NCBI GenBank assembly: GCA_000149265.1
Contig: CH002714.1
Span: 383,659-447,658, forward strand
DNA: 64,000 nt
Direction: 5' to 3'
From: Ciona savignyi
Lineage: Eukaryota > Chordata > Ascidiacea > Phlebobranchia > Cionidae
Positions 1-14,000 of the stretch are shown piece by piece. The translations under genes were made by a program, and so were the position numbers. Numbering within the stretch: the stretch's first letter is position 1; each line of letters starts with the position of its first letter. The notes under the pieces are model-generated. The model searched no databases, had not been told where the DNA came from, and saw only the letters and a program-made list of their open reading frames with translations.

Positions 1-248
1 AGTAAATGTTCGGACGCCGATGATGCTATAATGTCTATACGTCACGAAAATTTGAGGAAAACAATCAACTAAGAATAAAAGTGAATCTGAATCGACGTTT
101 ACGCAGATGTTATTGTGCACAGATTATATATAGAATACTTATGTTGATATGGTGGTAAGATGACCATGACGTCACATGTAATTACAGCATATGGGGTACA
201 ACGTATTTTTAAAACTCTTTCTAAATTATTTTGTCTTATTCCATACAG

Positions 249-3200
249 AACCGAGCCTTACATGCCCCCGTTCGACAGCATTGGGACCGCCATATCTGCA
301 ACCATTATATTTACTTTGCTTTTGTTGGGAGTCATTGGTAATTCACTCACAATAGCTGTGATTCTATCCTACAAAGAGCTAAGGTTGGTCAAACTATTTC
401 TAAGAATGTAAGATTATTTATAATAAAGTCAAGAAATGTAAATACGCTTTGTATAAATTTTACCAAAATTTATTATATTTTAAGCATTGTAAACAACAAA
501 CAAGAAAAGCTCCTATAACCCGAGAATGCAAACAAAATAATCTGACCATTGCCCGTATGTGCGTAAGAATGCAACGGTACACCTAGCTCTTCTTTTATAT
601 CCTATCATTATTAAGCCTATTTTAATATCTTAAAATGAGTGGTAAAATATTTAAAGTTTTAGTTGCAAACTAAATTGGTGGATTAATCAAGATATTTAAT
701 GGAAAATTTTCAACAGCAAAAACTTGTTTATGAGATTTATACTTTCATTGTGTGTATCCGATTTAATCTCGGCTCTCATAAGCTGGCTCTTCCTGTATAG
801 AAGAACTTGGGGTTTCGACGTGTGGGACCCAATACCAGCAGTATTTTGCAAGGTAATTTCGGTGCGACGCAATATTGAAATTTCGATTATTTATATGACC
901 TGGTGGATTTTTACTTTCCAATGAAGCTAAATAGATGTCAATATGAATAATTTATTTAACATGGACACGATTCATGCGTATTGAAATGGATGTTCGCAAA
1001 TTTACTAAATTATTGCTAAGGTTTTATTGTTATTATATGACGCACACATCTGACGCAAGACGCAGTATCCCAGTAACGATGTAATATATTTTACGTTTAA
1101 CTTTAATGCATTTACTTTGTTTTCTTTCAAAAAAATTAAAGGGATTGTGACCTGACGCTTTTCCATTGTTTTCAGTTTTACTGGTCGCTTGATGTTATGA
1201 CGTCATACGTCACAGCGTTGCACGTCCTCTCATTCGCGGTGATGCGCTACATTTCAGTGCAGTTCCCGATACACTTCAATAAAATGAGGATGATACATGT
1301 AAATGTAAGACCACAAGTGACTTGATATAATTGATCTGCAGGCTTAAAAGATGGTTAAAAAACACAAATTATTGAGTATAATCAATTTGATAAACGACCA
1401 GTAGATAAGTGCCAAAGGTATATGGGAGAAACGCTGTACGTTACTTTTCTAAGTAGACACAGATTAAATTAACACTATGCACTGTAGATATGGGTTTGTT
1501 TGGGTTTGATTTGGGCAGCCTGCTGTGCAAGTGGATTCATTCCATTCATGTTTATGTTCGGAGCAAAAGTACGAGATCGAAACAGCACTTCGCCCGATGC
1601 ACGATGGCCAGCTTGTACAGCTAATTTTAAGGAGTAAGTATATGGTGATGTAGTTTTAACTTGATTAAAGTAGGAATAAGTTAAAGATTTAGCATTTGCC
1701 CATATTGGTTGTTTGGTCCACATTGTTTTCAACCCATTCAATGCCTCTGGTTTCCACCAATATACGTGACACACAATCCGAAATTAGTCCAGAAACTAGC
1801 ATGTATTGTTATGAACTGTCGACCTTATTAAATAAAGCTTTCTATGTGTTATTGATTTTTTTAAAACGAAATGGTGACAGGTTTATGTATATGCATATTA
1901 ACCACAATGGGGCGCATAGATTTAATTGAGTTTTGTATAGTCAAATGATTATAACAGCAACGTTTTTCCGCTAATCAGAAAATTTATAGGTTAGCGAAAA
2001 TTTTTTGTGAGAACGCTTCCTACGCGAGGTTATCTTATCACTCATAATTTAGAGGACCATAGGAAAGATAAAACATTGTAACCCTATAATTAACTTTTTT
2101 TGAATATATTAATTTTTATTAATGCAAAATGCGGGACTACTAATTTTTAACTGAAAGGGTTTTAATCCGGCTCTGACAAAAACAGAAAAACGCACAACCA
2201 ACTTATAATTTTAATTTTCAGCCTGGACAAGTATATTTTGTACCAAAAAATCGGATACCCGATATTTCTGTACGGTCCGACCGTCGGTGTGGTTATAACT
2301 TGCATTCTAATTGCGGTGACTGTAAAGGCAAGATCCGGAAAGGCACATCTCAAACAAGTAAATCTTTATCAGAAGAGTGTATATATATCATATATTTACC
2401 TTTGTGAATGTCATATTTTACTGCATTTAAGTTTTATCTGATAGGCCTATAATGGACTAAGCAAAAGCCAATCAAAATTTGCATGCATCCAATACGGGTA
2501 GCCCTTACTGGCCATTTGAATAAATATTTTCAGGAAAGAGGAACGTAGAATGAAAAAAGAACGACAAGCAGTCCTGCAGTTGGTTTTAATCATTGTTTCG
2601 TTTCTTATTGGTTATATTCCATTTACTGGTAAGTATAGGTTCTACAATCTACATAGATAAAACAAAATTCCAAAACTGGTTCTATTCGATTTTAAATTAA
2701 CTGATCTTTTAATTCGCATAAAATCATTGCCAACGGTAGAAGCTGTGTGGCATCGAGCTTGGTCACCTGCTCTACTCGGAAAGAATCTTTTTTTTATTTT
2801 GAAGGCGATACCCGATACCAGAATCTGTTCGTTAGACTCCTTTCAATGACAGCATAACTTTTTTTGGTTCCAGATGTTGTGTTGTTCAAAAAGAATATGT
2901 CATTCTCGTCCTTAAAAAAGGTCTCTCTGAATAGAACAGGTGACCAAGCTCGATGCCACAAAGGTTTTACCAATGAAAACTGGTATAAATTACAAAATTC
3001 CTGTCATCATTTGTGCTTCCTTGTTAGCCATTTTAGTTCCACCTCTAGTTCGCTTCCAGTAGTTCAAGCTACCTAAACATTTTAAGCCACAAACAGTTCT
3101 CATGTTAACGCAAGTGTGTTTTTCAGCTTATGAATTCTGGGGCACCATGAGTCACCCTAAAACACGATATTACTTTCTTTTTGACAATTGGTTTGGTATG

Positions 3201-3398
3201 ATCGAGTATTTCCTACTGCGGTTTTCCGAATGCCTCAACCCCGTGTTTTATAACCTGGGGTCCACAAAAATGCGAAATCACACGGAATTGTTTTTAAAAA
3301 CCAAACTCTTTCGGTGTGTGAAGTGGAAACCGGCGCCGCCAATTACACCGACATCGAACGGAAAAGGCAAAAGTGACGTGGGTTCCAGCAACTCATAA
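249..3398 (+). CDS. Class A (rhodopsin-type) G-protein-coupled receptor, 5' end incomplete
   Basis: Seven exons can be read: 249-383, 717-852, 1176-1298 (or to 1304), 1693 to about 1811-1880, 2222-2357, 2541-2628 (or from 2534) and 3127-3398, ending in TAA. They encode TM1 with GVIGNSLT, TM2 with LCVSDLI, an FCK cysteine at the start of TM3, a TM3 end reading MRY, TM4 followed by an extracellular-loop cysteine (MYCYEL), TM5, a basic loop (ERRMKKERQ), TM6 with GYIPF, and TM7 with NPVFY, followed by a short basic tail. These are class A receptor landmarks, so it should be a plasma-membrane G-protein-coupled receptor. The ligand is not recognisable. TM3 has M in place of the D/E of DRY, and TM6 lacks the tryptophan of CWxP. 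The exon 4 end and the exon 6 acceptor are ambiguous. The first exon shown begins after an acceptor, so at least one 5' exon is probably missing or outside the window. Confidence 0.8.
2660..2990. repeat. Inverted repeat (hairpin) in a GPCR intron
   Basis: Within the intron before the last GPCR exon, the segment around 2746-2776 (core GGCATCGAGCTTGGTCACCTG) recurs as its reverse complement around 2937-2964. Weaker pairing extends outward on both sides. The arms are separated by about 160 bases. This looks like a small inverted-repeat element (MITE-like) or a transcribed hairpin. Exact termini and a target duplication were not found. Confidence 0.6.
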
Positions 3399-4039
3399 TA
3401 ACTAGTGTGGGCTGTATTGAAATCAGTCCAAAGAGAATAATCGTTTAATCTCGAAGCCCTGAGCTGAGTACATTATTTTCCACTGTTCCAGAGCTTTATT
3501 TTCTCCATTTAGTCTCGTACGTTTTACACTGTAGCTAATTTTTTATTACCTGCTGTTGTAAATTACTTTTAATGCACTTAATCGAAATCGACCAAAATGT
3601 AAGCGGAAAGGCATGTAGTTCCATTTTCCTCACTGTGTGGTCGAAAGTATATACATCATAGTATCTTTGTATTAAGTTTGATTGAGTACATATTACCGAG
3701 AAGTGTTAATTGACCGTTTTCTTCAATACTTTGTGAATGTTTCTGTATATTGTGATTAAAACCTATTAAACTTGAATTAAACATTTCTCTCAAGCAGTCT
3801 GTATTTAAACCGGGACGACAAATAACACGGATGGTAAACAACAACTCCCATTTTTTCACATTAATGATATTATTCTTTAAAAAAGCCATGCGCGACTAAC
3901 TACAAGGATGTGTTACATAATTAAGAAATGCAACTAAGGGTTGCCTATTTTAAATTTTGTTTAAACCAGTTTTAACGAAGAAAACAATGTTTAGCAGCAC
4001 TGGTATGTTCCAACCACCAGGAGCAGCACAAGGCTACTG
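3399..4039. other. Intergenic spacer, convergent 3' ends
   Basis: Spacer between the GPCR (+) and NACA (-), which converge here. It should hold both 3' untranslated regions. No further gene, RNA or repeat was recognised. Confidence 0.5.
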
Positions 4040-6942
<2,903 letters not shown>

Positions 6943-7524
6943 CTTGAAAATTTTATTTGATAATTCAAAAGCACAAACAAAAATTTGGCTAAACCGATGT
7001 AGGTACTAGAATTTTAACTGTGAAAATAAACGACTGTATAACATGTAAAGAAAAATGGTCACAGATACATAAAATCACTCCTTTGTACAATTTTATTCGC
7101 GCCTTAGAAAAAACAGCTGCAAAAATCAGTTAACGCCATGCGGTCCAAATGAAACTTCATGTAAGGTAGTTTGAGAGACAAAATGTGTATCTACAGATCG
7201 TACCCAAAACGATTTATAAATTTAAAATGTGGCAGCATAAATGCAAAATTACCTGTATCCTATATAGCCTATATAGCAAAAATGCAAACGTAAAAATTAT
7301 AACCCAGTTTTACATTTAAGTGATGTTTACATTCCATAGATAAACACTGTATTTATAACATGAGGCAGATGTTACCAGAGTAAATTAAAGGAAGACCTTA
7401 CCATAAAGTGTCAATCACGTATAAACTGCCAATATTTGTAAAACACAGTGTGAATATAGCATTTACACTACTACCACATCTATGAAACTACTGATCCCTA
7501 AAATAAAATTATTTTTTTCCGCAT

Positions 7525-7850
7525 ACTACTGGTGACAGGATTCAATAACAAGGGATTATCCAATCAGGTTGAAACTTTTAGTAATGCTAACTGACATGTT
7601 TGGTATTTGCATGGATCTTTTGTTTTACAGAAATAAAAATTCAATTCGGACAGTTTGAAGTAACTTGTATGTAGAGCCATAGAGGTCGACCGATACCCAT
7701 CTTTAACCGATTTCCGGAAAATCTCCAAAACTAAACCGAACTCAAAGCAGTGATCAGTCTGCTTTAACGCCGTTATTAACATTGTATTACCTGTTCGTTG
7801 AAAGTGTTTTTTGATTGTTAACCGTTAGCTAATATGGTATTGTTGTGTAA
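7525..7850 (+). repeat. Dispersed repeat family R, copy 1
   Basis: Contains CTGGTGACAGG, then TTATCCAATCAGGTTGAAAC, TTTTAGTAATGCTAACTGAC, and further on ATCTTTAACCGATTTCC and GTGATCAGTC, ending near GTTAGCTAATATGGT. The same order of blocks is seen at 43655-44110. The first part alone recurs at 37690-37830 and, on the minus strand, at 52640-52830. The family is unnamed here. This copy's reading frame is broken by stops. Confidence 0.65.
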
Positions 7851-8274
7851 TTACAAATTTTTGGTAAATCGTTAATGGGGAAATAATATATTTTTGCACA
7901 TTTATTGAAAGTGTTATTTGTATGGCCAAAGAAAAAATTTGATACACAGTTTTCAGGGTTCGTATTTTTACACAAAGTATTATAAATTAAAGCTCCACTG
8001 CACTTAAGTCACCAGTTGTTTATTTTTTTGTATGTACTACAGTTTCTTTGACGCAGGTCATCAATCAATATCCAAGGTGATCAAAACCAACTGCTAGCTG
8101 TGTTAACCTACAGTACTAAACTGCTTCCATTGAACATAAATGCTTAGTTACAGAATCAAACAATATACTTTATGTATGTAGGCCTATGTATTTAATATAT
8201 TCTCCTTAGTGTAATTTTAGTTAATTAGGAACCTGAACGTTTCTGCATGCAGAAACACATGATGTGTTCGAACG

Positions 8275-8730
8275 ATTGGGCTGGTGGTTTATTGCGTCGC
8301 CTTTCAGCGGAAAGGTGGCAAATCTGAAACTGTTTGCTGGCTGGTAGGTTGTGTTCTTGGGCGAAACGGATATCGCCTAAATCCAGCGAATTCATGGGTT
8401 TTTCTAAGTTGAAAGAACGTGTAAATCATACACAGCACACTGCATTAGCGGGAAAAACTAAAAAGGAGGGAAAACGGGAAACTGCACACTAAAATAAAGA
8501 TTAGGGCATTAAATTTAGTTTTAAACATGGGATTGGAGTTAGTTTTGGAGTTGAGATTATTGTTTGGAGCAGGGTTAAAATTAGTTTTTATAGTTTAAGC
8601 AGTTTCCCTTCATTTAGTGTTGTCCTGCAATAGCTCCTGTAATCCGGCGGTGGGCGCGAGGCGTTCGGAGGTTTCACCGTGTGTTAACTCATTATTGGGT
8701 TTGCCACTTACAGGGGGAAACATAAATATC
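8275..8730 (+). mobile_element. tRNA-headed SINE, copy 1, interrupted by an inserted element
   Basis: Shares with the other copies the body blocks AAATTGAAGGAACGTGTGAA-like, CACACTGCAATAGCTCCGGT-like, GGTGGGCGCGAGG and TGTTAACC, and the tail GGGGGAAACATAAATATCC. The head resembles a tRNA (AGTCTGGTGG-like A box, GGTTCGAAACT-like B box). The order head, body, tail is constant across at least eight copies in this window. It is split by a 187-base insertion at 8449-8635. Confidence 0.75.
8449..8635. mobile_element. 187-base MITE nested in SINE copy 1
   Basis: Inserted in the SINE body with near-identical flanks TGCATTAG (8441-8448) and TGCAATAG (8636-8643), that is, an 8-base target duplication with one difference. 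The ends are inverted: GGAAAAACTAAA...GGGAAACTGC on the left, and the complement of GCAGTTTCCC...TTTAGTGTTGTCC on the right. The interior (GATTATTGTTTGGAGCAGGG) resembles the interior of the element at 31003-31240. Confidence 0.75.
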
Positions 8731-10271
8731 CTTACCTTACTGCAGTCAAAAACACATGTTTTTAACATTTTGTAGTTTAATAAACAATTTTGTAGTTTTT
8801 ACAAAAAAATGGCGAGTCGTTTAACCGTTTTTTTGATATATTAGATACTAAACCACAATCAAACCGATGGTCAATTTGCTTAACGCTTAATGTTAGCCGA
8901 AGGAAAATACCCAATCAAATCGTTTAGAGATAATATAAATTGGATATGCAGTAAGAGATAAGATGGTAAACCATTAAAGTTACCAAAGATTCCCAACAGA
9001 TACCAAGAACATAAAAAACTCCGTTTTATTTCAGGCTCTTATATTCCCCGTTATCCGCTGCGTTTTTCGCAAGCCACTTATAGGACATTGCCAAAGTCTA
9101 GTGGATTCAGAGGTTCTACCAAATTAAAGAAACGTCTGTGTATTGATGCGCTCTACTAACACAAAACTGCCAAAACAGCTTTTTTTTATATATTTGTAAC
9201 TCTCGGTAATCTTCTGGGGGAAAATAATAAAGCCTACACACATATTTAACATATCAACTTACCTAAAATCTTTAATTTGATTTGACCAGTTTTTCTTGCA
9301 AAAAAAAATGTTCCAGTCGCGAGCGTTAGGCAGATATTAATAAAGAAAAAAATGAAGTGACAACAATATGCGCTGCCTTTGGATCGGACGGAATCTAAAT
9401 TCGGAAAACTTTTGACAAGAAAAACTATACCTAGCTGTCCCAACAATAGGCTATTCGACTGGGGGTCTAACTGTCAACAAACTAGATTCATACTACCCGT
9501 GTGCGAATTGTTATCACCGTTAATTATAAAGTCGGTTTTAAGTTTGAATAAGCATCTACATTTTAAAATCTGGTACTTAGTTTATATATTCCGACTTTTG
9601 CGCAGCAGATAAATGGGTTGAAAGAAAAAGTTGTTGGAAAGTTGCTAGCTAGTCATTGGTACTTGGTAAAAACTGTAGGCATTACTACATGGCAATAAAC
9701 TAAAATTGCAACAATAAATGCCCACTTTATGTAGACGGGAATCTGATAAATGCCTCGCTTAACTATATTATCCTACGAATAAACTAAACTTAAATACAGT
9801 AGACTATCTGCTAATTTGCAGAATTAAACTTTTAGGTTCATTAAATATTTAAAAAAGAATTCTCTAGTTTTTTAATAAACTGTAAAAAGTCATGTTTATA
9901 TACAAATGTTGCGCATTTTACAACCATACAAAACATTAAGTAAATAAACCTCAGTTATAAGGCTACCCACAAAGGCGTATGTATATTTAAAAACTTCATA
10001 ATCTAATTGAACTAAAACAAACTCTACATAACTTACACTTGTTCCCAATTAAATATTTACAAACAAAATATATGTTGATGACATATATATACAGTAAATA
10101 ACGTTTCCTACAGGAAAATCCGTATACATTTAAATTCATGAAAAACTAACCAACAAAAGGCAACAATAGTAACGAAATATGGAATAACATAAAGTTTAAA
10201 ATTGAAACATGGCACATTTTCTAATGAGAATTAAGTTGGTTACCTCCCTGATATCACAATCACTGCTTTAA

Positions 10272-12458
10272 TCATAGTAGTTCCTCTGTGTCCATGTTTT
10301 TAGGTATCCCAAATTCTACCACAACATCATTATGTACAGCCATGTGTTCAGTAAGGGATTCTTCAGTCGAACATTCTTTCTCGCATACAAAGCAAGTGTT
10401 GGCAGTGTGATCTGAAGAATGACTTCGCATGTGGATAAGGAAGTCATGGATTGAAGAGAAAGTGCTAGAGCAATATTTGCACTGGTGGCTAGACTTGGCT
10501 TGTCGCACACACGCATATTTTCTTGCAGAAAACCGTAGACTTTTTTTCTTGCTCGGAGAAGATGTTTCTGCAGCATGGACTGAGTTAATGTGTAAATCTA
10601 ATTCACTCTGGTCCAGGAAGATCAAGTCACATGCTTTACAGCAAAATTCGTTGCTAGAATGCATCTCTAGTTTATGCGACTGAAGTGGTGTTTCAGATTC
10701 CAACTTTTTGTCACTCCCATCGCAACTGGTGTTGAAAATGAAAGTATTTGTATCCTCTGCAGACTTGTCATCTATGCCGTTTGTAAAGTTGGAACTGTTC
10801 GGAGTTGGATTATTGTTGCAGTAATTTTGGTGGTCCAGCTGAGCCGACATATGTGTAAAACTGCCAGGGCAGTAATCACACGTGTACAATTGGGTGCAAT
10901 TGGGATGCTGCATTTCAACATGCGATTGTAACTGTCCCATATCATCAAATGTTTCATCACAAAAACTGCACAGGTGTATTTCATAATCAATCCGAACCTC
11001 ATCTTCTTTATCAACATTGTGAGTTAAGATGTGGACATCCAATTCATTAATGGTTTGAAATTCCTCCTCACAAATTGGACATTGGTTCCAATCCTCGAGT
11101 TCTACATCCTCATCACCTTCAGTTGTATGGGTCTTAACATGTCTATTAAGATGGTCTGCCCGATAAAACGATTTGCTGCAGACTTGACAAATAAATGGTC
11201 GCTCTCCAGTATGCTTCCGCAGATGACGAGCAAGCTTTGACTGGTCCACAAACTTCATTGGGCAAAATTTACATGAAAGCATGTATTTACTCTTACCGTT
11301 TTTGTTGCTGTATTTATCAGTATGAACTGCTTCATGAGCAAGTTTAACCGCTTCTTCATCGAATTCACGATCACAATACTGACAAATAAATTTGACATTG
11401 GTATGTTTTTTAGCCTTATTAGGTGATGAAATTTTAACTCTTTTTAGCCTCATATGCTTTGCATTCGCACCTAAATTTTTTCGCTTTGAATCTTTGGAAA
11501 ACTCGAGACCTGGAATAAAGTCTTCATCTTCTTCTTCTGTGTTCTTTTCTCCAGCGTCTCGAATCATCGAATCGTAATCATATATGGATGAGCTATTTTC
11601 TAATGCTTCATCCATTTCAAAATATGACTCTTCAGTTTGGTAGGTTGTGTCCTTTTCCTGAGTGTCTGCCAGCAAACTTTCACCCATAAAATCAATGGAT
11701 GACAATTCAGCTTTCATTTCTAACTCTTTTTGAGACTTTGGTTTTCGGCCACGATTATCAAACTTTTTCTCAAGTTTAACAGCCAATAGTTGGTCAGAAC
11801 TGGGTATATCTTCCTCAAATTCCAGTGAATCCCTAACTATAATTTTGACAACAATGTCTGACACAGGTGCGCTCTTTTCTGCTTCACAAAAATGTTGCCG
11901 CATTTCATCAATTGACATAAAGGAACCATGGCACATAAAACAAGTGTATGGCATGCAAAGAACATGCCTTCGTATATGTTTTCTATACGAATCCTCAGAA
12001 AGGGATTCATTTCCACAAATCTCACAATAATATCTCAAACGGTGGTAGAGGTTATAGTGTCGTTTCATTTGTGCTTCATAGTAAAAAGTCTCTCCGCAAT
12101 CGTAGCAAACAATATCGTCATGCAAATCACTTGCATTATGCACTCTTTCCACATGCTTGGCTACATTGGCCTCTGAATGGAAAAGTTGGCCACAAATTTT
12201 GCATATGCACTTTCTATCACTTGTGTAGTGCAGCTTATAATGAACGTTGCGATGATCTTTTCTGCTGAATCTACGTCCACATATTTCACAAGGAAAGGGT
12301 TTCACATCCAAATGAATGTAAGAATGTCGAAGTAACTTGAAATTAGATTTAAAAGACTTGTCACATACATTGCAAGTGTATACTTTTGGGATATTATCCT
12401 TTATGTCTAACTTCTTTTTTCGTTTGTTTTGTTGTTTTACTTCTTCCCTAGAGGTCAT
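10272..12458 (-). CDS. Multi-C2H2 zinc-finger protein, 728 residues, intronless
   Basis: A single uninterrupted frame from ATG (12456-12458) to a stop at 10272. About 15 C2H2-type motifs fall in two groups: six near the N-terminus (starting CNVCDKSFKSNFKLLRHSYIH at about residue 29) and about nine from about residue 360 on. Two of them end in cysteine instead of the last histidine (MRQHFC, LDHQNYC). Between the groups is an acidic, serine-rich linker containing NRGRKPKS, resembling an AT-hook core, and a basic stretch (KHMRLKRVKISSPNKAKK) that could be a nuclear localisation signal. Only the pair around residues 395-445 has a TGERPF linker, so few fingers follow the Kruppel linker pattern. 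It is probably a nuclear DNA- or RNA-binding regulator. No orthologue could be assigned. Confidence 0.9.
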   Translation of the reverse strand: MTSREEVKQQNKRKKKLDIKDNIPKVYTCNVCDKSFKSNFKLLRHSYIHLDVKPFPCEICGRRFSRKDHRNVHYKLHYTSDRKCICKICGQLFHSEANVAKHVERVHNASDLHDDIVCYDCGETFYYEAQMKRHYNLYHRLRYYCEICGNESLSEDSYRKHIRRHVLCMPYTCFMCHGSFMSIDEMRQHFCEAEKSAPVSDIVVKIIVRDSLEFEEDIPSSDQLLAVKLEKKFDNRGRKPKSQKELEMKAELSSIDFMGESLLADTQEKDTTYQTEESYFEMDEALENSSSIYDYDSMIRDAGEKNTEEEDEDFIPGLEFSKDSKRKNLGANAKHMRLKRVKISSPNKAKKHTNVKFICQYCDREFDEEAVKLAHEAVHTDKYSNKNGKSKYMLSCKFCPMKFVDQSKLARHLRKHTGERPFICQVCSKSFYRADHLNRHVKTHTTEGDEDVELEDWNQCPICEEEFQTINELDVHILTHNVDKEDEVRIDYEIHLCSFCDETFDDMGQLQSHVEMQHPNCTQLYTCDYCPGSFTHMSAQLDHQNYCNNNPTPNSSNFTNGIDDKSAEDTNTFIFNTSCDGSDKKLESETPLQSHKLEMHSSNEFCCKACDLIFLDQSELDLHINSVHAAETSSPSKKKSLRFSARKYACVRQAKSSHQCKYCSSTFSSIHDFLIHMRSHSSDHTANTCFVCEKECSTEESLTEHMAVHNDVVVEFGIPKNMDTEELL

Positions 12459-14000
12459 ATCTTAACAATTGTTGTCTGTTAAGTATACATTCAAGTTAAG
12501 TATACATTCAAGATTGGCCAACCTTTGAAAAAAAATTATTGTGACATGTTTAACCATTTTTTACTAGTCAAACTTGTATGAATTTGAAAGGTATGTATTT
12601 CATCAAGTTATGGAACAATCCTCCATATACACTATAACGTTAAGATAGGCTGCAATTTTCCGTTTTTAAACCATAATTTTTGTCTTTAAAGGATCGGAAA
12701 CTATTTAATAAACCCGTTAGTATTATCCAAGAAATTTTGACCTAAAGCTATGAATCCAATACATGCGGTTTAAGCATTTAGATATAATTTGATTTTTAAC
12801 ACTGCCATACTTTCGCTATTTAAACTTCCGTTTAAAAAAATACAAATCGGCTTAATAAATTTAAGCTTCTAATATCCTTAGAAACGGCGCCAAAATATAG
12901 AGGCCGTGATGCGGCAAAGTAGAAGGGGGACTGCATTTTACAAAATCTTATCTCAGCTATATAATTCCGCAACTCTCAACTTCATTTAAATAACGTTAAG
13001 TGTACAAATTACAATTTGCAAAATTAAACGTTTTTAATAATGGCATTTCAACGAAACTTTACTGCAACGTCCAGTAAGACACTCTGGTCAAATATCTGTT
13101 GTCGGGGAGAAAGAAAAGATGGCGACTGACGTAAATTGCGCGCTTTTGCAAAATTTGAAATATTTTACTTGGAATAATATCCGTTTTAAAAAACATTAAA
13201 CAACAATTTTATGCACTCTAACTAAACATTTTTTTCAAGATTGTAAAGTTTTATAAAGCTTTTGACTTGAATATAATTTACGTTTTATAGAAACATTATA
13301 AATAACCTTTCAACCCAACACATGTGTTCGATGACGTCATAGTTACCTAATTAATATGGATATGGTTGTCTATAGTTATGTGTTATTTAAAATATGTACG
13401 TGAACAATGCAAACTGAAAATGATTTGAACGTATTGGTAGGGGGTATGTTAATACAAATAAATGCTAATTTACCAAACACCGGTATTTTTCAGCCGATAA
13501 CTTAAGTCTTAAATGTGCAGGGATCAAGTTTTTATGTTATGATTTCTTTCAATTTTTGGGTTTGCCTTTTTGTTATCCTGTATGTGCATGCATGTTTTTT
13601 GCTTTGCAGACTGTAGAATGGAACCGAGTAAAGCTTGATATTGATTGTTACTTTTTTACCAAAAAATTCAGTACGGGTACCATTTGATATTCGATCTTAT
13701 CCTTTGACATGAAGTATAACAGGATTGAATAAATTTTAACGAAAATTTTTGTATTTCAAAAGATCAATGACGCAGGCAATGCACTTGAATGAATTTAAAT
13801 ATGACAGATTATCCAACAGTTTTTGCTACAACACATCACGAATTAATTTACCTAAAAAGTGCTCTTGTCATTATTCTATGGTCAAAGTACTTACCTGAAA
13901 CAAGAGAATAAATAACAAATCATGCTTATTACAGGTTTAGAATCTAATTGTATAGGACTTTATTTTCGGTGGCAGCCAAAGCCACAGATTTAGACACAGA
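12459..14000. promoter_or_regulatory. Divergent intergenic region, zinc-finger gene / NOG1
   Basis: The two genes point away from each other, so both promoters should lie here. A 17-base unit (TTAAGTATACATTCAAG) is repeated head to tail at 12479-12512. At about 13118-13144 the sequence AAGATGGCGACTGACGTAAA contains a YY1-like AAGATGGCG and a CRE-like TGACGTAA, common in housekeeping promoters. Their use here is inference. Nothing else was recognised. Confidence 0.35.

Larger units (their letters stand above)
6943..10271. other. Repeat-bearing intergenic spacer
   Basis: Between the NACA start and the zinc-finger gene's 3' end. It contains a dispersed-repeat copy (about 7525-7810) and a SINE with a nested insertion (about 8275-8730), listed separately. 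The rest is AT-rich and has only short open frames without recognisable similarity. NACA promoter elements must lie just right of 6943, but no clear core motif was identified. Confidence 0.5.
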
